Shown: positions 44,821-55,090, counted from the stretch's first letter. The stretch is DNA of 64,000 nt from Chryseobacterium kimseyorum (GCF_025971945.1 NZ_JAPDHW010000001.1:434001-498000); one strand, 5' to 3'. Notes: generated by a model not told the origin, from the sequence alone. Made by a program: numbers and translations.

Positions 44821-45294
44821 TTACTTAATCTCAGATTTCACAGAACCGCAATCCAACATAGATTTTCCATAATATGGGTTGACGATTTGTTTTTCATTGC
44901 TCAGCCAACTTCCTTTAGCCATCGGACAGTACTGAACAAACACAGTTTTATCAGACAGTTTATTTTCCTTCGCCAAACCGATCATTACATCAGACAATCT
45001 GTAAAAGGTTTTTCTTTGGGCATCAATAGTTTTTGCCTGAGCTATATTTTTTGCATCTGACTGCAGTGAAACCAATTGACTTTGTGGAATCATTTTCGAA
45101 TTGACTGTTTTTGCAGTTTTCAAAAATTCTCCAGCTGCCATCGACGTTTTTTTAATATCGTCAGAAGCTAGTGATGACTTTATCGAAATATAATTCTGGT
45201 ATAGTTCCGTAAACTGTGCACTTGATTTTTTCTGCGCATTAGCATAGACAAAAGCCAGCACTGAAAACAGAAAGGTGATGATATGTTTTTTCAT
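44821..45294 (-). CDS. DUF3347-type exported protein
   Basis: 157 residues with a signal peptide (ITFLFSVLAFVYANAQ). The mature part is helical and ends in VFVQYCPMAKGSWLSNEKQI, then VNPYYGKSMLDCG. This C-P-M...M-x-x-C block is the conserved end of DUF3347 proteins, and of the copper-binding tail in related CusB-like efflux proteins, so metal binding is inferred. It starts 1 nt after the TonB receptor stop and is co-transcribed with it. Confidence 0.85.
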   Translation of the reverse strand: MKKHIITFLFSVLAFVYANAQKKSSAQFTELYQNYISIKSSLASDDIKKTSMAAGEFLKTAKTVNSKMIPQSQLVSLQSDAKNIAQAKTIDAQRKTFYRLSDVMIGLAKENKLSDKTVFVQYCPMAKGSWLSNEKQIVNPYYGKSMLDCGSVKSEIK

Positions 45295-45295
45295 T

Positions 45296-47500
45296 TTATT
45301 TTATCTTGAATTCCAATTTCACATTAAAGAATCTTCCCGTCAACCGTACCGGAACCGGATACATTAAACTGGTGTTTGCATCTGTAATCCACTGATTGGC
45401 AACTGTATTATTAATATTAAAAGCATTGAAAACCTGAACTCCTAAAATCAGCTCTTCAAAATTACCCCAAAAACCGTAGGTCTTTTTGTTGTCTTTTCTG
45501 TCGATAAAAACTTTCGAAAGTCCAATATCCACTCGCTTGTACGAAGGCAAAGTTTTTTGGTACTGATAAGGGTCTGTGAAAACCGGCGCTCCGTTTGGCA
45601 ATCCCATTGCATACGTCAAAGTTAAATTGACACGCATTGAAGGAAATTTAGGCATATAATCCTGGTAAAACATAGAAAATCTAAACCGCTGATCTGTCGA
45701 TCTTGGAATATCTCCTCTCCCATCAATATTTTCATACGTTCTGGCATAACTGGCAGACAGCCAAGAATCTATTCCGGGAACAAATTCACCAAATAATCTT
45801 GTGTCAATTCCGTAAGCGTAACCTGTAGCATTATTTTTTCCTGAATACCGAATTCTCACATTATCCATATAATATGGAATCAGATGATCCATCTTCTTAT
45901 AATACAATTCTGTAGTCAGTTTAAACGGACGGTCTTCAAACTCGAACTCATAATCATTCGCAAGAATTGCCTGAATAGATCTTTGAGATTTTATATTTGG
46001 ATTAAAGTTTCCATTTAAATCTTTAATTTCTTTATAAAAAGGTGCCTGATAGTAAATCCCACCCGATATTCTGAATAACATATCAGTATCCCACTCTGGT
46101 TTTATGGCAAACTGAGCTCTCGGTGAAAATATGGTTTCATCATTAAAACTCCAGTGTGCAACTCTCGCACCTGCGTTTACAAAAACTTTGCTTGAGCCCC
46201 AATAAAACTTCTGAGAATACTGTGCATAAGCAGATAATCTTGTCGGCTCAATGTGATTATTTCCCTGAATACTGTAAAATAAGTCAAGATCTGAAGCATT
46301 GGGAAATCTGGGATCATCAACAGGATGCGGTATGCTGTACCCTGATGAATCTACCAGTTTATATTCATTGGTAAGATCACGTAAATTTTCTTTTTCAAAT
46401 TTAAAACCAACTTCGATATCCGTATTTATATTAGGTGAAAAACGGGTTCTGAACTGAGTTCCATAAGTTCTTACGAAAAGATCATTTCGTGCATGTTCGA
46501 TCTGTCCTCCAACATCATATGAGGTGATTGGATTTCCGGTAATTGGATCAAAGGTCTGCAAAATATAGCTTGAAGCAATGGTATAGTATTCCTTCTCTCT
46601 GTTTTGATAAGAAAAACTATCCAGAGTAAATCTCCATTTATCTGATGGTTTATAGTTCATGGAGAATGTTCCCATCATATTTTTATACTGGTCATTTTCT
46701 TTACCGTTATAAAAAACAGACAGATTGATAGGTTTCTGCAAAGACCCAAAGTCTACAGACCGTTCTTTGGGAATCATATCATATTCATTCTTCGAGTAAT
46801 ATCCTATAAAAGACATCGTGAACTTATCGCTAAAATGGTAGTTCAGATAAGTCTGGAAATCGTAATAGGTTGGGTTAAAATCAGTATCTTCATTCAAAGT
46901 ATTTAAAACCAAATTGGTATTTCTATATCTTCCTGAAAATAAAGCGGTTAATTTATTATTTTTTGAAGCTAAACCTGTCGTTAATCTACCACCAATTAAA
47001 CTTGCCTCTCCTGAAAGTTCAAATTTTTCCGGCTCACGGTAATAGATATTTAAAGCTGAAGACATTTTATCCCCATATCTCGGTTCAAAACCTCCGGCAG
47101 AGAAGTTTACTGTCGAAACCATATCAGGGTTGATAATACTTAAACCTTCCTGCTGAGAATTTCTAATGAGAAACGGTCTGTAGATCTCGATATCGTTGAT
47201 ATAGATAAGGTTTTCATCATAGTTTCCACCACGTACCATGTATTGCGAAGATAGTTCTGTATTGCTGTTGACGTAAGGTAAAGTTTTGATAATAGCTTCA
47301 ATACCTCCAGAAACACTGGCAACGTTCTGAGCATCTTTTGCAGATATTTTCACGGTCGTGAGGTCATTCGTGCTTCCTGTGACTTTTTTCTGGAAAACGA
47401 CTTCCTCAATATCTGTTGTTCTTGTTGTATCTCTTTTTTTAGTTTGGGAGAATACTAACATGGGAACCATGAGGCTCAGTGGTAAAACTAGTTTTTTCAA
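45296..47500 (-). CDS. TonB-dependent outer-membrane receptor
   Basis: 734 residues. Signal peptide ending FSQ, then an N-terminal Thr/Asp-rich stretch and plug domain (VSGGIEAIIKTLPYVNSNTE, YMVRGGNYDENLIYINDIEI) and a ~550-residue beta-barrel with aromatic C-terminal strand (RFFNVKLEFKIK). No CarboxypepD_reg-like extension is seen, unlike SusC-type receptors, so a siderophore, metal or small-solute receptor is more likely. The DUF3347 partner suggests copper or another metal. Upstream kdsA starts a separate unit. Confidence 0.93.
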   Translation of the reverse strand: MKKLVLPLSLMVPMLVFSQTKKRDTTRTTDIEEVVFQKKVTGSTNDLTTVKISAKDAQNVASVSGGIEAIIKTLPYVNSNTELSSQYMVRGGNYDENLIYINDIEIYRPFLIRNSQQEGLSIINPDMVSTVNFSAGGFEPRYGDKMSSALNIYYREPEKFELSGEASLIGGRLTTGLASKNNKLTALFSGRYRNTNLVLNTLNEDTDFNPTYYDFQTYLNYHFSDKFTMSFIGYYSKNEYDMIPKERSVDFGSLQKPINLSVFYNGKENDQYKNMMGTFSMNYKPSDKWRFTLDSFSYQNREKEYYTIASSYILQTFDPITGNPITSYDVGGQIEHARNDLFVRTYGTQFRTRFSPNINTDIEVGFKFEKENLRDLTNEYKLVDSSGYSIPHPVDDPRFPNASDLDLFYSIQGNNHIEPTRLSAYAQYSQKFYWGSSKVFVNAGARVAHWSFNDETIFSPRAQFAIKPEWDTDMLFRISGGIYYQAPFYKEIKDLNGNFNPNIKSQRSIQAILANDYEFEFEDRPFKLTTELYYKKMDHLIPYYMDNVRIRYSGKNNATGYAYGIDTRLFGEFVPGIDSWLSASYARTYENIDGRGDIPRSTDQRFRFSMFYQDYMPKFPSMRVNLTLTYAMGLPNGAPVFTDPYQYQKTLPSYKRVDIGLSKVFIDRKDNKKTYGFWGNFEELILGVQVFNAFNINNTVANQWITDANTSLMYPVPVRLTGRFFNVKLEFKIK

Positions 47501-47542
47501 AAGAAATTATTTAGAATTCTAAAATTAATGATTTTTTAACAA

Positions 47543-48352
47543 TTACAAAATGGATTCTCTAACTCTTGTAAGTTTTTGTAATAAATCTTCTAATAAATCC
47601 AGTCTAAGCATGTTGGCACCATCAGATAATGCAGTTTCTGGTGTAGGATGAGTTTCTATAAAAATTCCGTCTGCACCTACTGCAATTCCTGCTTTGGCAA
47701 CGGTTTCTATTAAGTCTGGTCTTCCTCCTGTTACACCAGAACTTTGATTGGGTTGCTGAAGTGAATGGGTAACATCTAAAATAACAGGAGCATACGCTCT
47801 CATTGTAGGAATTCCTCTGTAATCAACGATCAGGTCGGTATATCCAAAAGAATTTCCTCTTTCGATAATGGCAACTTTCTGATTGTCAGAATCTGTCACT
47901 TTCTGTACTGCAAACTTCATCGATTCCGGAGAAAGAAACTGTCCCTTCTTTAGTGATACACATTTTCCGGTTTTTGCTGCAGCGATTAATAAGTCGGTCT
48001 GACGAACCAGGAATGCAGGAATCTGTAAAACATCTACATACTGCGCCGCCAAAGCTGCATGCTCGTTTTCGTGGATATCTGTCGTCACAGGAACGTTAAA
48101 TGTTTCCCCAACTTTTTTCAGAATTTCCAAAGATTTTTCTTCGCCAATCGAAGTGAAAGAATCTACTCTGCTTCTGTTAGCTTTTTTAAAACTTCCTTTA
48201 AAAATATAAGGAATATTGTATTTATTGGTCAGTTCAATTACTTTTTCAGCAATTCTTAAAGCCATATCTTCACCTTCGATGATGCATGGCCCTGCAATTA
48301 AAAAAAAGTTTTTTGAATCTTTGTGTTGTATGTTATCTAAGTACTGAATCAT
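47543..48352 (-). CDS. kdsA: 3-deoxy-8-phosphooctulonate synthase
   Basis: 269 residues of normal length. IAGPCIIEGEDMALR (residues ~19), YIFKGSFKKANRSR, VTTDIHENEHA and LKKGQFLSPESM are KdsA motifs. It condenses phosphoenolpyruvate and arabinose-5-phosphate to Kdo-8-phosphate for lipid A/LPS. It starts inside the end of the upstream TPR-like gene (4-nt overlap), which is itself coupled to a DUF1697 gene. Confidence 0.97.
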   Translation of the reverse strand: MIQYLDNIQHKDSKNFFLIAGPCIIEGEDMALRIAEKVIELTNKYNIPYIFKGSFKKANRSRVDSFTSIGEEKSLEILKKVGETFNVPVTTDIHENEHAALAAQYVDVLQIPAFLVRQTDLLIAAAKTGKCVSLKKGQFLSPESMKFAVQKVTDSDNQKVAIIERGNSFGYTDLIVDYRGIPTMRAYAPVILDVTHSLQQPNQSSGVTGGRPDLIETVAKAGIAVGADGIFIETHPTPETALSDGANMLRLDLLEDLLQKLTRVRESIL

Positions 48353-49221
48353 AGGATTTTACTTTGTTTTTCTTTAATTATACTTTCTAATTGTTGGATG
48401 TTTTTCTGGTAGCGGTCAATATTGGGTTCAGATTTTAATTCTTTCATCCATTTCTCTGCTACTGTTAAATTTCCTTTGTGAGCGCTTACTGCAATTGTAT
48501 TGATAATCGCCTCTATTTTATTATTTTGAGTCTTGAAGGAAGAGATATTTTTTGATAAAAAATCATCCGCTTCTTTCACTTTATCCTGATGGACGAGTGA
48601 ATAAATATATTCTTTCTTTACTAAATCGTCGGCTTTTTTATTATTCAAAGCTTCCAGGGAAATCTTTTCACCCTCTGCAAATTTACCTAAAGCATTGTAC
48701 GAAAATGCTAATTCAAAATATAACGACTCTGTTTTAAAATTATTTTTATACAATTCTAAAAGTTTTGGCAACGCCAGCTGCGCATTGTTTGCACCGTTAA
48801 GCTTGCTGGCTCTGTTTAATATTTTTTCATTCTCCGGTTTAGAACTTTTATAGATTTCAAGCCATTTGGGTGGTGATTCCAAATTAAGTTTCTTTACTAC
48901 ATCATCATTGAGTCTGGCTGTTTTCAGGTTAAAGTTTCCGATTCTTGAAATCATCATGGATGACTGATGAAACTGATCTGTGACCACTTTCAGTTTTCCG
49001 TTTTCAACAACCAAATCACCCAAACTTCGGAAGGAATATCCTGCCATTTCGTCAAAGTAGATAAACCCGTACCCATATTTTTGGTCCGTTTCTTTTTTAG
49101 GTAAAACAACATATGAATTTTCAGAATCAATAACGCCGGAGTCAAACTTAAGATCCGAAACTGTTTGTGAAAACATCGAAATACTTAAGACCAGTGATGA
49201 TGTAATAAATATTTTTTTCAT
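48349..49221 (-). CDS. Exported TPR-like protein
   Basis: 290 residues with signal peptide (ITSSLVLSISMFSQ). The second half is a helical repeat region with TPR-like pattern (LYFELAFSYNALGKFAEGEK, EYIYSLVHQDKVKEADDFLS, NTIAVSAHKGNLTVAEKWMK). The first half is beta-rich. It may act as a periplasmic scaffold. It overlaps kdsA downstream and the DUF1697 gene upstream by 4 nt each. Confidence 0.78.
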   Translation of the reverse strand: MKKIFITSSLVLSISMFSQTVSDLKFDSGVIDSENSYVVLPKKETDQKYGYGFIYFDEMAGYSFRSLGDLVVENGKLKVVTDQFHQSSMMISRIGNFNLKTARLNDDVVKKLNLESPPKWLEIYKSSKPENEKILNRASKLNGANNAQLALPKLLELYKNNFKTESLYFELAFSYNALGKFAEGEKISLEALNNKKADDLVKKEYIYSLVHQDKVKEADDFLSKNISSFKTQNNKIEAIINTIAVSAHKGNLTVAEKWMKELKSEPNIDRYQKNIQQLESIIKEKQSKIL

Positions 49222-49748
49222 GCCTGTATTTTTTTCAAAATTTTCTCAAATGTATTGATATTTCTGCTCGTAAACTGATCTTTCAGACTTTTCTTGCCTA
49301 AAATTTTTCCGAATGTAGACTCTAATGTATTTCCTTTCGGAACCTGCCAGTAAAAATTATGATGAATGATTTTCGCCTCTTCATTTTCTGTTTTAGAAGC
49401 ATTTTCAAACTCCTTCATCAGTACTTTTTCAACGTCATGATGACCGATAAAAGCGTAGACATGTAAGTTTTCGTTTTTGTCGAATGGATTTAAATTCCAA
49501 AAACTTTCTATTTCTTCCTGAGATCTGACAAATAAAAAAGCCTCATAACTGAAATGCTCAGACATTGCTTTTTCCAGAATTGATTTCAAATCTTCAGCTT
49601 TCTTATCGGACGAGAAAACAATATTTCCTGAAGCCAAAACTGAAACTACATCAAGCATTCCGGCACTTTTGAAAACTTCGCAGACTTCCGCCATTTTCAT
49701 GTTGGTTCCTTTTACATTGACGCCACGGAGGAAAGCACAGTATTTCAT
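49218..49748 (-). CDS. DUF1697 protein
   Basis: 176 residues. YCAFLRGVNVKGTNMKMAEV near the start and LASGNIVFSSDKKAEDL are DUF1697 hallmarks. Function unknown; cytoplasmic. It is the first gene of the DUF1697-TPR-kdsA unit. Confidence 0.92.
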   Translation of the reverse strand: MKYCAFLRGVNVKGTNMKMAEVCEVFKSAGMLDVVSVLASGNIVFSSDKKAEDLKSILEKAMSEHFSYEAFLFVRSQEEIESFWNLNPFDKNENLHVYAFIGHHDVEKVLMKEFENASKTENEEAKIIHHNFYWQVPKGNTLESTFGKILGKKSLKDQFTSRNINTFEKILKKIQA

Positions 49749-49783
49749 GGTTTTATATTTAGGTTTAGATTGAAAATGATGAG

Positions 49784-51277
49784 TTACTGATCTTTCATTC
49801 TTTCGTATAGATTATAATCTGTACCGGAAGGCTTCAGTTTATAAATTTTCTCTAAAAGCTTGTTGTCACTCTGCAGATGATTCTTCACACGAAATTCATT
49901 TAATAATTTGTAATGCGTTTTGTAAAAATAGGCATCTTTTCCTTCAAATAAATTACTGTAGGACAGCAGATACTTTGGCTTTCTTTTTTTAACAGTATTA
50001 ATCCAATAATGAGGCTTATCTTTTTTGATCTCTTCCTGAATCTGTTTGTCGACCAATCCAACTTCATCGATTGTTTTTAAACCAGAAAAATAGGGAATAT
50101 AGCCAGCCGGTTCAAGTAAAATCCATTGTTTTTTGTCTTTTTCGTACATATTAAGGAACAGTCCGATAGATCTTCTGTAATTCCATTCACCATTGCCGGT
50201 TGCGATAGAATGTATCGTTTGGAAAGCAAGCATGGGTACAATATAAAAGACAATCAATGCTGAAAGCCACCAGTTTCTTTTTATTTTCTGTTCTAAAACG
50301 AAGATTAGAACGGGAACGAAAAGCAGAATCTGAGGAACCCAGTAGTACCAATCGAAAAGGCTTTTTTGAGAAAGAAAAATAATCTGTTTCGTCCATGCAA
50401 AAATGAAAATAATCCAAAGGAAATAGTTTCTTTGATCTCGCTGTCTGATTAAGAGGATAAAACACAGCAGTTCAAAAACAGCAATTACAATCGTAAATGG
50501 GTTAAAATCTCCCGGAATTTTTAACATTCCCCAGAAGTTTCCGTAATTTAATCTAAAATATTCGATATGCTGATTGAGAGTGTAGACCCTGTCATAAGCC
50601 AGTTTTTTGGCAACAATCGTATTGTTAACAATTTCTCCAAAATACAGCCAGTTGAAAGCCACGGCAGCAGATACTCCTAAAATCCCACCTATAATATAAG
50701 GCCATCTTATTTTTTTCTTCCAAAAAATATCAACTAAAAATACGATTCCAAGGAAAATAACGGTATCAATTCTGGTAAATAAGATTAAAACCGGAAAGAC
50801 AACCAGTGCCCATTTTTTCTCTTTTTTAAAACCATAATAGAGCAAAGCCATTTCAAGAAAAAACAAAATTCCATACTCCATTCCGAGAATTGAAATCTTT
50901 ATGGAAGGCGGTAAAAGCCCAAAAAGAAAGATGAAAATTGCTTTATGCCAGGGGTTTTTTAACAGTAAATGAGACAGAAATAAACTTCCGATAGTGAAAA
51001 GAACAGTATTCAGAATCAAAAGCGGTTCGATGAAGTTTTCTTTTCCAAAAATCAGATTAAAAAAGTAAGAAACAAAAACATACAGATGTGTTGTGGAAGC
51101 CGAAATTTTGACGTCACCGTTGAAACCGATCACACCATAATCCAACAAATTCTGGGCAACCCGCCAGGTGATAAACGCATCTTCCTGAATGTGGTGTGTC
51201 AATAAAAAATAAAGTTTGGCAATCACTGCAAAAATTACAGCATACAACGGGAGATTCTTACTGGTGTTTTCGGCCAT
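49784..51277 (-). CDS. GT-C type membrane glycosyltransferase
   Basis: 497 residues from the ATG at 51277; a longer start adds an Asn/Lys-rich leader. About ten membrane helices. The first luminal loop has QEDAFITWRVAQNLLDYGVI, the ED/DD signature of GT-C enzymes such as AftB and mannosyltransferases. A ~110-residue soluble C-terminus follows. It probably transfers a sugar from a polyprenyl-phosphate donor outside the membrane. Upstream is the large DUF2723 gene, also a GT-C protein, separated by a terminator. Confidence 0.82.
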   Translation of the reverse strand: MAENTSKNLPLYAVIFAVIAKLYFLLTHHIQEDAFITWRVAQNLLDYGVIGFNGDVKISASTTHLYVFVSYFFNLIFGKENFIEPLLILNTVLFTIGSLFLSHLLLKNPWHKAIFIFLFGLLPPSIKISILGMEYGILFFLEMALLYYGFKKEKKWALVVFPVLILFTRIDTVIFLGIVFLVDIFWKKKIRWPYIIGGILGVSAAVAFNWLYFGEIVNNTIVAKKLAYDRVYTLNQHIEYFRLNYGNFWGMLKIPGDFNPFTIVIAVFELLCFILLIRQRDQRNYFLWIIFIFAWTKQIIFLSQKSLFDWYYWVPQILLFVPVLIFVLEQKIKRNWWLSALIVFYIVPMLAFQTIHSIATGNGEWNYRRSIGLFLNMYEKDKKQWILLEPAGYIPYFSGLKTIDEVGLVDKQIQEEIKKDKPHYWINTVKKRKPKYLLSYSNLFEGKDAYFYKTHYKLLNEFRVKNHLQSDNKLLEKIYKLKPSGTDYNLYERMKDQ

Positions 51278-51332
51278 CGCGTTTTTTTGATGTACAAATA
51301 TAATTCTATTATTCTTGAATATCAACATAAAA

Positions 51333-51356
51333 AAAACGGAACCGAAGTCCCGTTTT
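51333..51356 (-). terminator. Terminator of the DUF2723 gene
   Basis: AAAACGG / CCGTTTT stem with a ten-base loop; on the minus strand it is followed by TTTTTTATG. It lies between the DUF2723 and GT-C genes. Confidence 0.75.
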
Positions 51357-51379
51357 AAAGTATTTACAATATTGATTTT

Positions 51380-54300
51380 TTACTGTGTCGCTTTGATAAT
51401 TGCTGAAGTAATCTGATCTTCTTTTTCTTTTGAATAGGTAGAATCAAAAGGTTCCATCACATCAAACAGATATTGATAAAAAGGTGTAATTCTCTGTACA
51501 TTTTCAGATTCTTTCATTGCCTTTTCTTTGCCCATCTGCTGAAGATCTTTGATGAATACATTGAATTTCTTGTCAATCGGCTCAATAGATTTCACCAGGT
51601 AAGAATATGCTTTATCATTCTGTCCGATCTTCTTGTAAGCATCTGTAACTGCTGATACTACCAGAGAATATTCCATAGGTTTTGATCTCATCTGTCTTCC
51701 TACAAACCTTTGGTCAGCTTTGCTTAAAGTTAAATAATAATCATACTCTTCGAAAATTCCTTTCTTCAGAATTTCTGCTAATTTCAATGCTTTCTGTTCT
51801 TGTCCGGCAACGATATAACCATACACCATTGAGCTTAAAGAACGTGGATCATTATATTTTTCTGCAGGAATTTCTCTCGCAGCAATATCCAGTACTTCCA
51901 GAGCTTTTGCTTTCTGACCAGATAAGGCTAAAGCCGCTGCTGCTCTGCTTGCAGAACTTCTGTAGCTCATAATATTTGAAGTTGCCGTTTCATCAAAATG
52001 CACATTTAAATCTTTAAAATTACCCCATTTAAAGTTTTTCACAACGTTATAAAGTGAGTTGGCATCTACTCTACCCATTTCTCCGTCACTGCTTCGTGGC
52101 GTACGGATCGGAACCAATCTGTAACTGAACCCATCAAACTGAAGATATTCATCTAAGAAGAAAATATTTTCACTGTCATACACTCCACCTGAAGAGAAGT
52201 TGATTGGTCTTTTCCAGTCGAAGTTTGCCAGGATATCAAACATCATCAGATTGTTTTTGTATAAAGTACCGGATTTATAAGTGATCATAATCTGATCTTC
52301 CGCTTTCGACAAATCTGAAGCGTTGATTATTCCAGATTTTACTGCATTCTGCTTGTTGACAGGTAAAATGAATTTGTTAACCGGTAAGAAGTTATACTTT
52401 TCATAACGCGCTTCACCAAAGATCATTTTTAAAACTTCATCTTTTTCAGGGGATTTTATTTTCAGGAAGTTTACCGCTTCTTTTAAAGTCATAGAATCAT
52501 GAACGATATATTTTTCGAATGGTTTAAGCATCTGTTCAGGAGCACCAGCATCCCTTAAATTACTTAAAACTCCCTGCCAATCTTCTTTTTTCATCAGATA
52601 AATCTGATCATTAACACCATCTCTGTAATCATCGTGTGTCAACTGACTTGGAATCGGGCTGGCGTTATACGTTTTTCTTTTAACCTGATCAATGTTCCAC
52701 GGTGTTGACAGAAGGGTAAAATTCACCACCTTCACATCATCACGGAATCTCTCAGTTTCCTGCATTGCCCAAACTGGGTAGGTATCATTATCACCGTACA
52801 CAAAGAGAATATCATCTTTAGGTAATGATTTTAACATTGAATGTGAATAATCATAAGCTGTATATCTTCCGCTTCTGTCATGAACATTATAATTCTGGAA
52901 GCCCATCATCAAAGGAATAGCCAATAATACAACTCCAAAACCGATGTTTGCAGCATTTGATTTTACTTTAGACTGCAGATACCAGAGAATTGCACCTGCA
53001 CCCAGACCTATCCAAATGGCAAAGGCATAGAAGGAACCAACTACGGCATAATCTCTTTCTCTCGGTTCAAATGGTTTCATTCCGGTGTAGAAAACAATTC
53101 CAACACTGGTTAATATAAACAATGAAAGAAGTGCATAAAATCTACCAAAATCTCTCATAAACTGGAAATAACATCCTATGATTCCCAACAGTAATGGTAA
53201 GAAAAAGAAAACAACTGTGCTTTCATTTTTAAATTTTGCAGGCATCGCATCCTGATTTCCAAGTAACGTGTTATCAATAAATGAAATTCCTGAAATCCAG
53301 TTTCCTCTTGTATTTTCACTGCTTCCTTCAAGATCATTCTGTCTTCCTGCGAAGTTCCATAACAGATATCTGATGAAATAATATCCGTTTTGGAAAGTGA
53401 TGAAATAATCCATATTCTGAGCCAAAGAAGGTCTCTGAACGGTGATCAGTTCATATGGTTTCACTTTTAAATAATCTGCTGGAGTAATCGTTTTATCTTC
53501 GTATTTGCCTCTTAATTCCTCAAAAATTTCTTTAGCCTGAGGATCATCAGCAATATTTTCGTTAGCATAATTAAATTGAAAATCGGGTGCGCCATACATT
53601 GACATATAGTTCGCCATCACATCCTTATCTTCACTGAACATTCTCGGCATCAGACTCACGTGCGCAGGATTGAACACATAATTGAAACGGTCACTTGTTT
53701 TTAAATAAGTTCCTGTCTTTTCATCTTTTTCAAAAACTTCACCGGTTTTTGTTGTTTTAAAACTTCCATCTTCATTCTTCTCAATTCCGCTGTTATCTAA
53801 AAATGCGGTATAGTTCTGACCGTACATTGTTGGCCAGTCACCATACTGTTCTCTGTTATAATAATCAAGCATCCCAATGGCAGTATCCGGATCATTTAAG
53901 TTCATTGGCGGATTTGCGTTTGCTCTGATCGGAATTACCATCCAGCAAGAGAAACCAATCATCATATAAACCACAGATAAAGCAATCGTCTGATAAATGT
54001 TCTTTTTTGCCTTTCTTGCATATTTTAAGATAAAATAGCAAAGTGCAACCAGGATAATAAAGCCTGCAATCGTTCCTGAATGGTACGGCATATATAAACC
54101 ATTCACAAAGAAGATTTCAAGTTTTCCGAACAAAGACATAATTACAGGGAAAATAATCTTGAAAACAATAATTAAAATCCCAAGTGTAATTGCATTTGCC
54201 CAAAGAAAGTTTTTCCAGGTAAATTCATAGTTTCTTGCATAATATACCAGACACACGGCCGGAATTGCCAACATACACATCATGTGCACACCTACAGAAA

Positions 54301-54865
54301 GACCTACAATAAAGAAGATTAAAATAATCCATCGTTCATTATCAGATTCTTTGTATTCGTTTTCCCACTTTGTAATCAGCCAAACTAAAATTGCAATAAA
54401 CAGCGAAGCCATTGAGTAAACCTCTCCTTCTACCGCCGAAAACCAAAAAGTATCTGACCAGGTAAAGCAGAGAGAACCAATAACACCTGCGAAAAGAATA
54501 GCGATCTCCTGATGTTTGGTAACTTCCTCAAAATCTTTATTTAGAAGTCGTCTTACAAAATGAGTAATCGTCCAGAACAGAAACAAAATCGTAAATGCGC
54601 TGAATAATGCAGACATTGCATTAATGACCACAGAATAATTTTCACCCTGTCCAAACGCAAAAATGGCAGCAACAGCACCTACAATCTGGAACAAGGCTGC
54701 TCCCGGTGCGTGCGTTACTTCTAATTTTACGGCTGAAGAAATGTACTCACCACAATCCCAAAAACTGAAGTTGGGTTCTATTGTTGACAGGTACGTGAAA
54801 AATGCAATGACGAAAATCACCCATCCGAGAAGGGTGTTCCATTGCCTAAAAGTCCAGTTTTTCAT
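51380..54865 (-). CDS. DUF2723 (TMEM260-like) membrane protein, putative protein O-mannosyltransferase
   Basis: 1161 residues. The N-terminal ~330 residues have many membrane helices and the DUF2723 start (WVIFVIAFFTYLSTIEPNFS, FWDCGEYISSAVKLEVTHAP). Further helices follow near 580-680, then a ~430-residue C-terminal soluble/TPR-like part (ALEVLDIAAREIPAEKYNDP, ALKLAEILKKGIFEEYDYYL). The DUF2723 family is homologous to human TMEM260, a protein O-mannosyltransferase, and Bacteroidetes carry a general O-glycosylation system. This role is inference. Its downstream neighbour is another GT-C-type protein. Confidence 0.85.
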   Translation of the reverse strand: MKNWTFRQWNTLLGWVIFVIAFFTYLSTIEPNFSFWDCGEYISSAVKLEVTHAPGAALFQIVGAVAAIFAFGQGENYSVVINAMSALFSAFTILFLFWTITHFVRRLLNKDFEEVTKHQEIAILFAGVIGSLCFTWSDTFWFSAVEGEVYSMASLFIAILVWLITKWENEYKESDNERWIILIFFIVGLSVGVHMMCMLAIPAVCLVYYARNYEFTWKNFLWANAITLGILIIVFKIIFPVIMSLFGKLEIFFVNGLYMPYHSGTIAGFIILVALCYFILKYARKAKKNIYQTIALSVVYMMIGFSCWMVIPIRANANPPMNLNDPDTAIGMLDYYNREQYGDWPTMYGQNYTAFLDNSGIEKNEDGSFKTTKTGEVFEKDEKTGTYLKTSDRFNYVFNPAHVSLMPRMFSEDKDVMANYMSMYGAPDFQFNYANENIADDPQAKEIFEELRGKYEDKTITPADYLKVKPYELITVQRPSLAQNMDYFITFQNGYYFIRYLLWNFAGRQNDLEGSSENTRGNWISGISFIDNTLLGNQDAMPAKFKNESTVVFFFLPLLLGIIGCYFQFMRDFGRFYALLSLFILTSVGIVFYTGMKPFEPRERDYAVVGSFYAFAIWIGLGAGAILWYLQSKVKSNAANIGFGVVLLAIPLMMGFQNYNVHDRSGRYTAYDYSHSMLKSLPKDDILFVYGDNDTYPVWAMQETERFRDDVKVVNFTLLSTPWNIDQVKRKTYNASPIPSQLTHDDYRDGVNDQIYLMKKEDWQGVLSNLRDAGAPEQMLKPFEKYIVHDSMTLKEAVNFLKIKSPEKDEVLKMIFGEARYEKYNFLPVNKFILPVNKQNAVKSGIINASDLSKAEDQIMITYKSGTLYKNNLMMFDILANFDWKRPINFSSGGVYDSENIFFLDEYLQFDGFSYRLVPIRTPRSSDGEMGRVDANSLYNVVKNFKWGNFKDLNVHFDETATSNIMSYRSSASRAAAALALSGQKAKALEVLDIAAREIPAEKYNDPRSLSSMVYGYIVAGQEQKALKLAEILKKGIFEEYDYYLTLSKADQRFVGRQMRSKPMEYSLVVSAVTDAYKKIGQNDKAYSYLVKSIEPIDKKFNVFIKDLQQMGKEKAMKESENVQRITPFYQYLFDVMEPFDSTYSKEKEDQITSAIIKATQ

Positions 54866-55049
54866 AGTATAAAATCAATTAGTGCGAAAATAAGGTTTTT
54901 AGATTAGTTTATATTCGATTTTAACAAAATTTAAAAAATTGGCGTACTTTTTGTCAACGTTTCGAGTCTGTAATCAAAAGCTTAAAAGAGATAATTATAC
55001 TTTCAACACTTATAATTTCTGAAAAGTTTAAAAATTATTTATTTTTTTG

Positions 55050-55057
55050 TATTTTTG
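55050..55057 (+). promoter_or_regulatory. -7 element of the PLP synthase gene
   Basis: TATTTTTG, perfect to TAnnTTTG, 33 nt before the ATG at 55091. No clear -33 box. Confidence 0.5.
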
Positions 55058-55090
55058 CGGTCAGATTTTATTTGAAAAAAATAACAAATA

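Noticed and set aside
51278-51328. N-terminal extension of the GT-C gene
   Set aside because: The leader (LIFKNNRIIFVHQKN) does not look like the rest of the protein; ATG at 51277 puts the first helix near the N-terminus.
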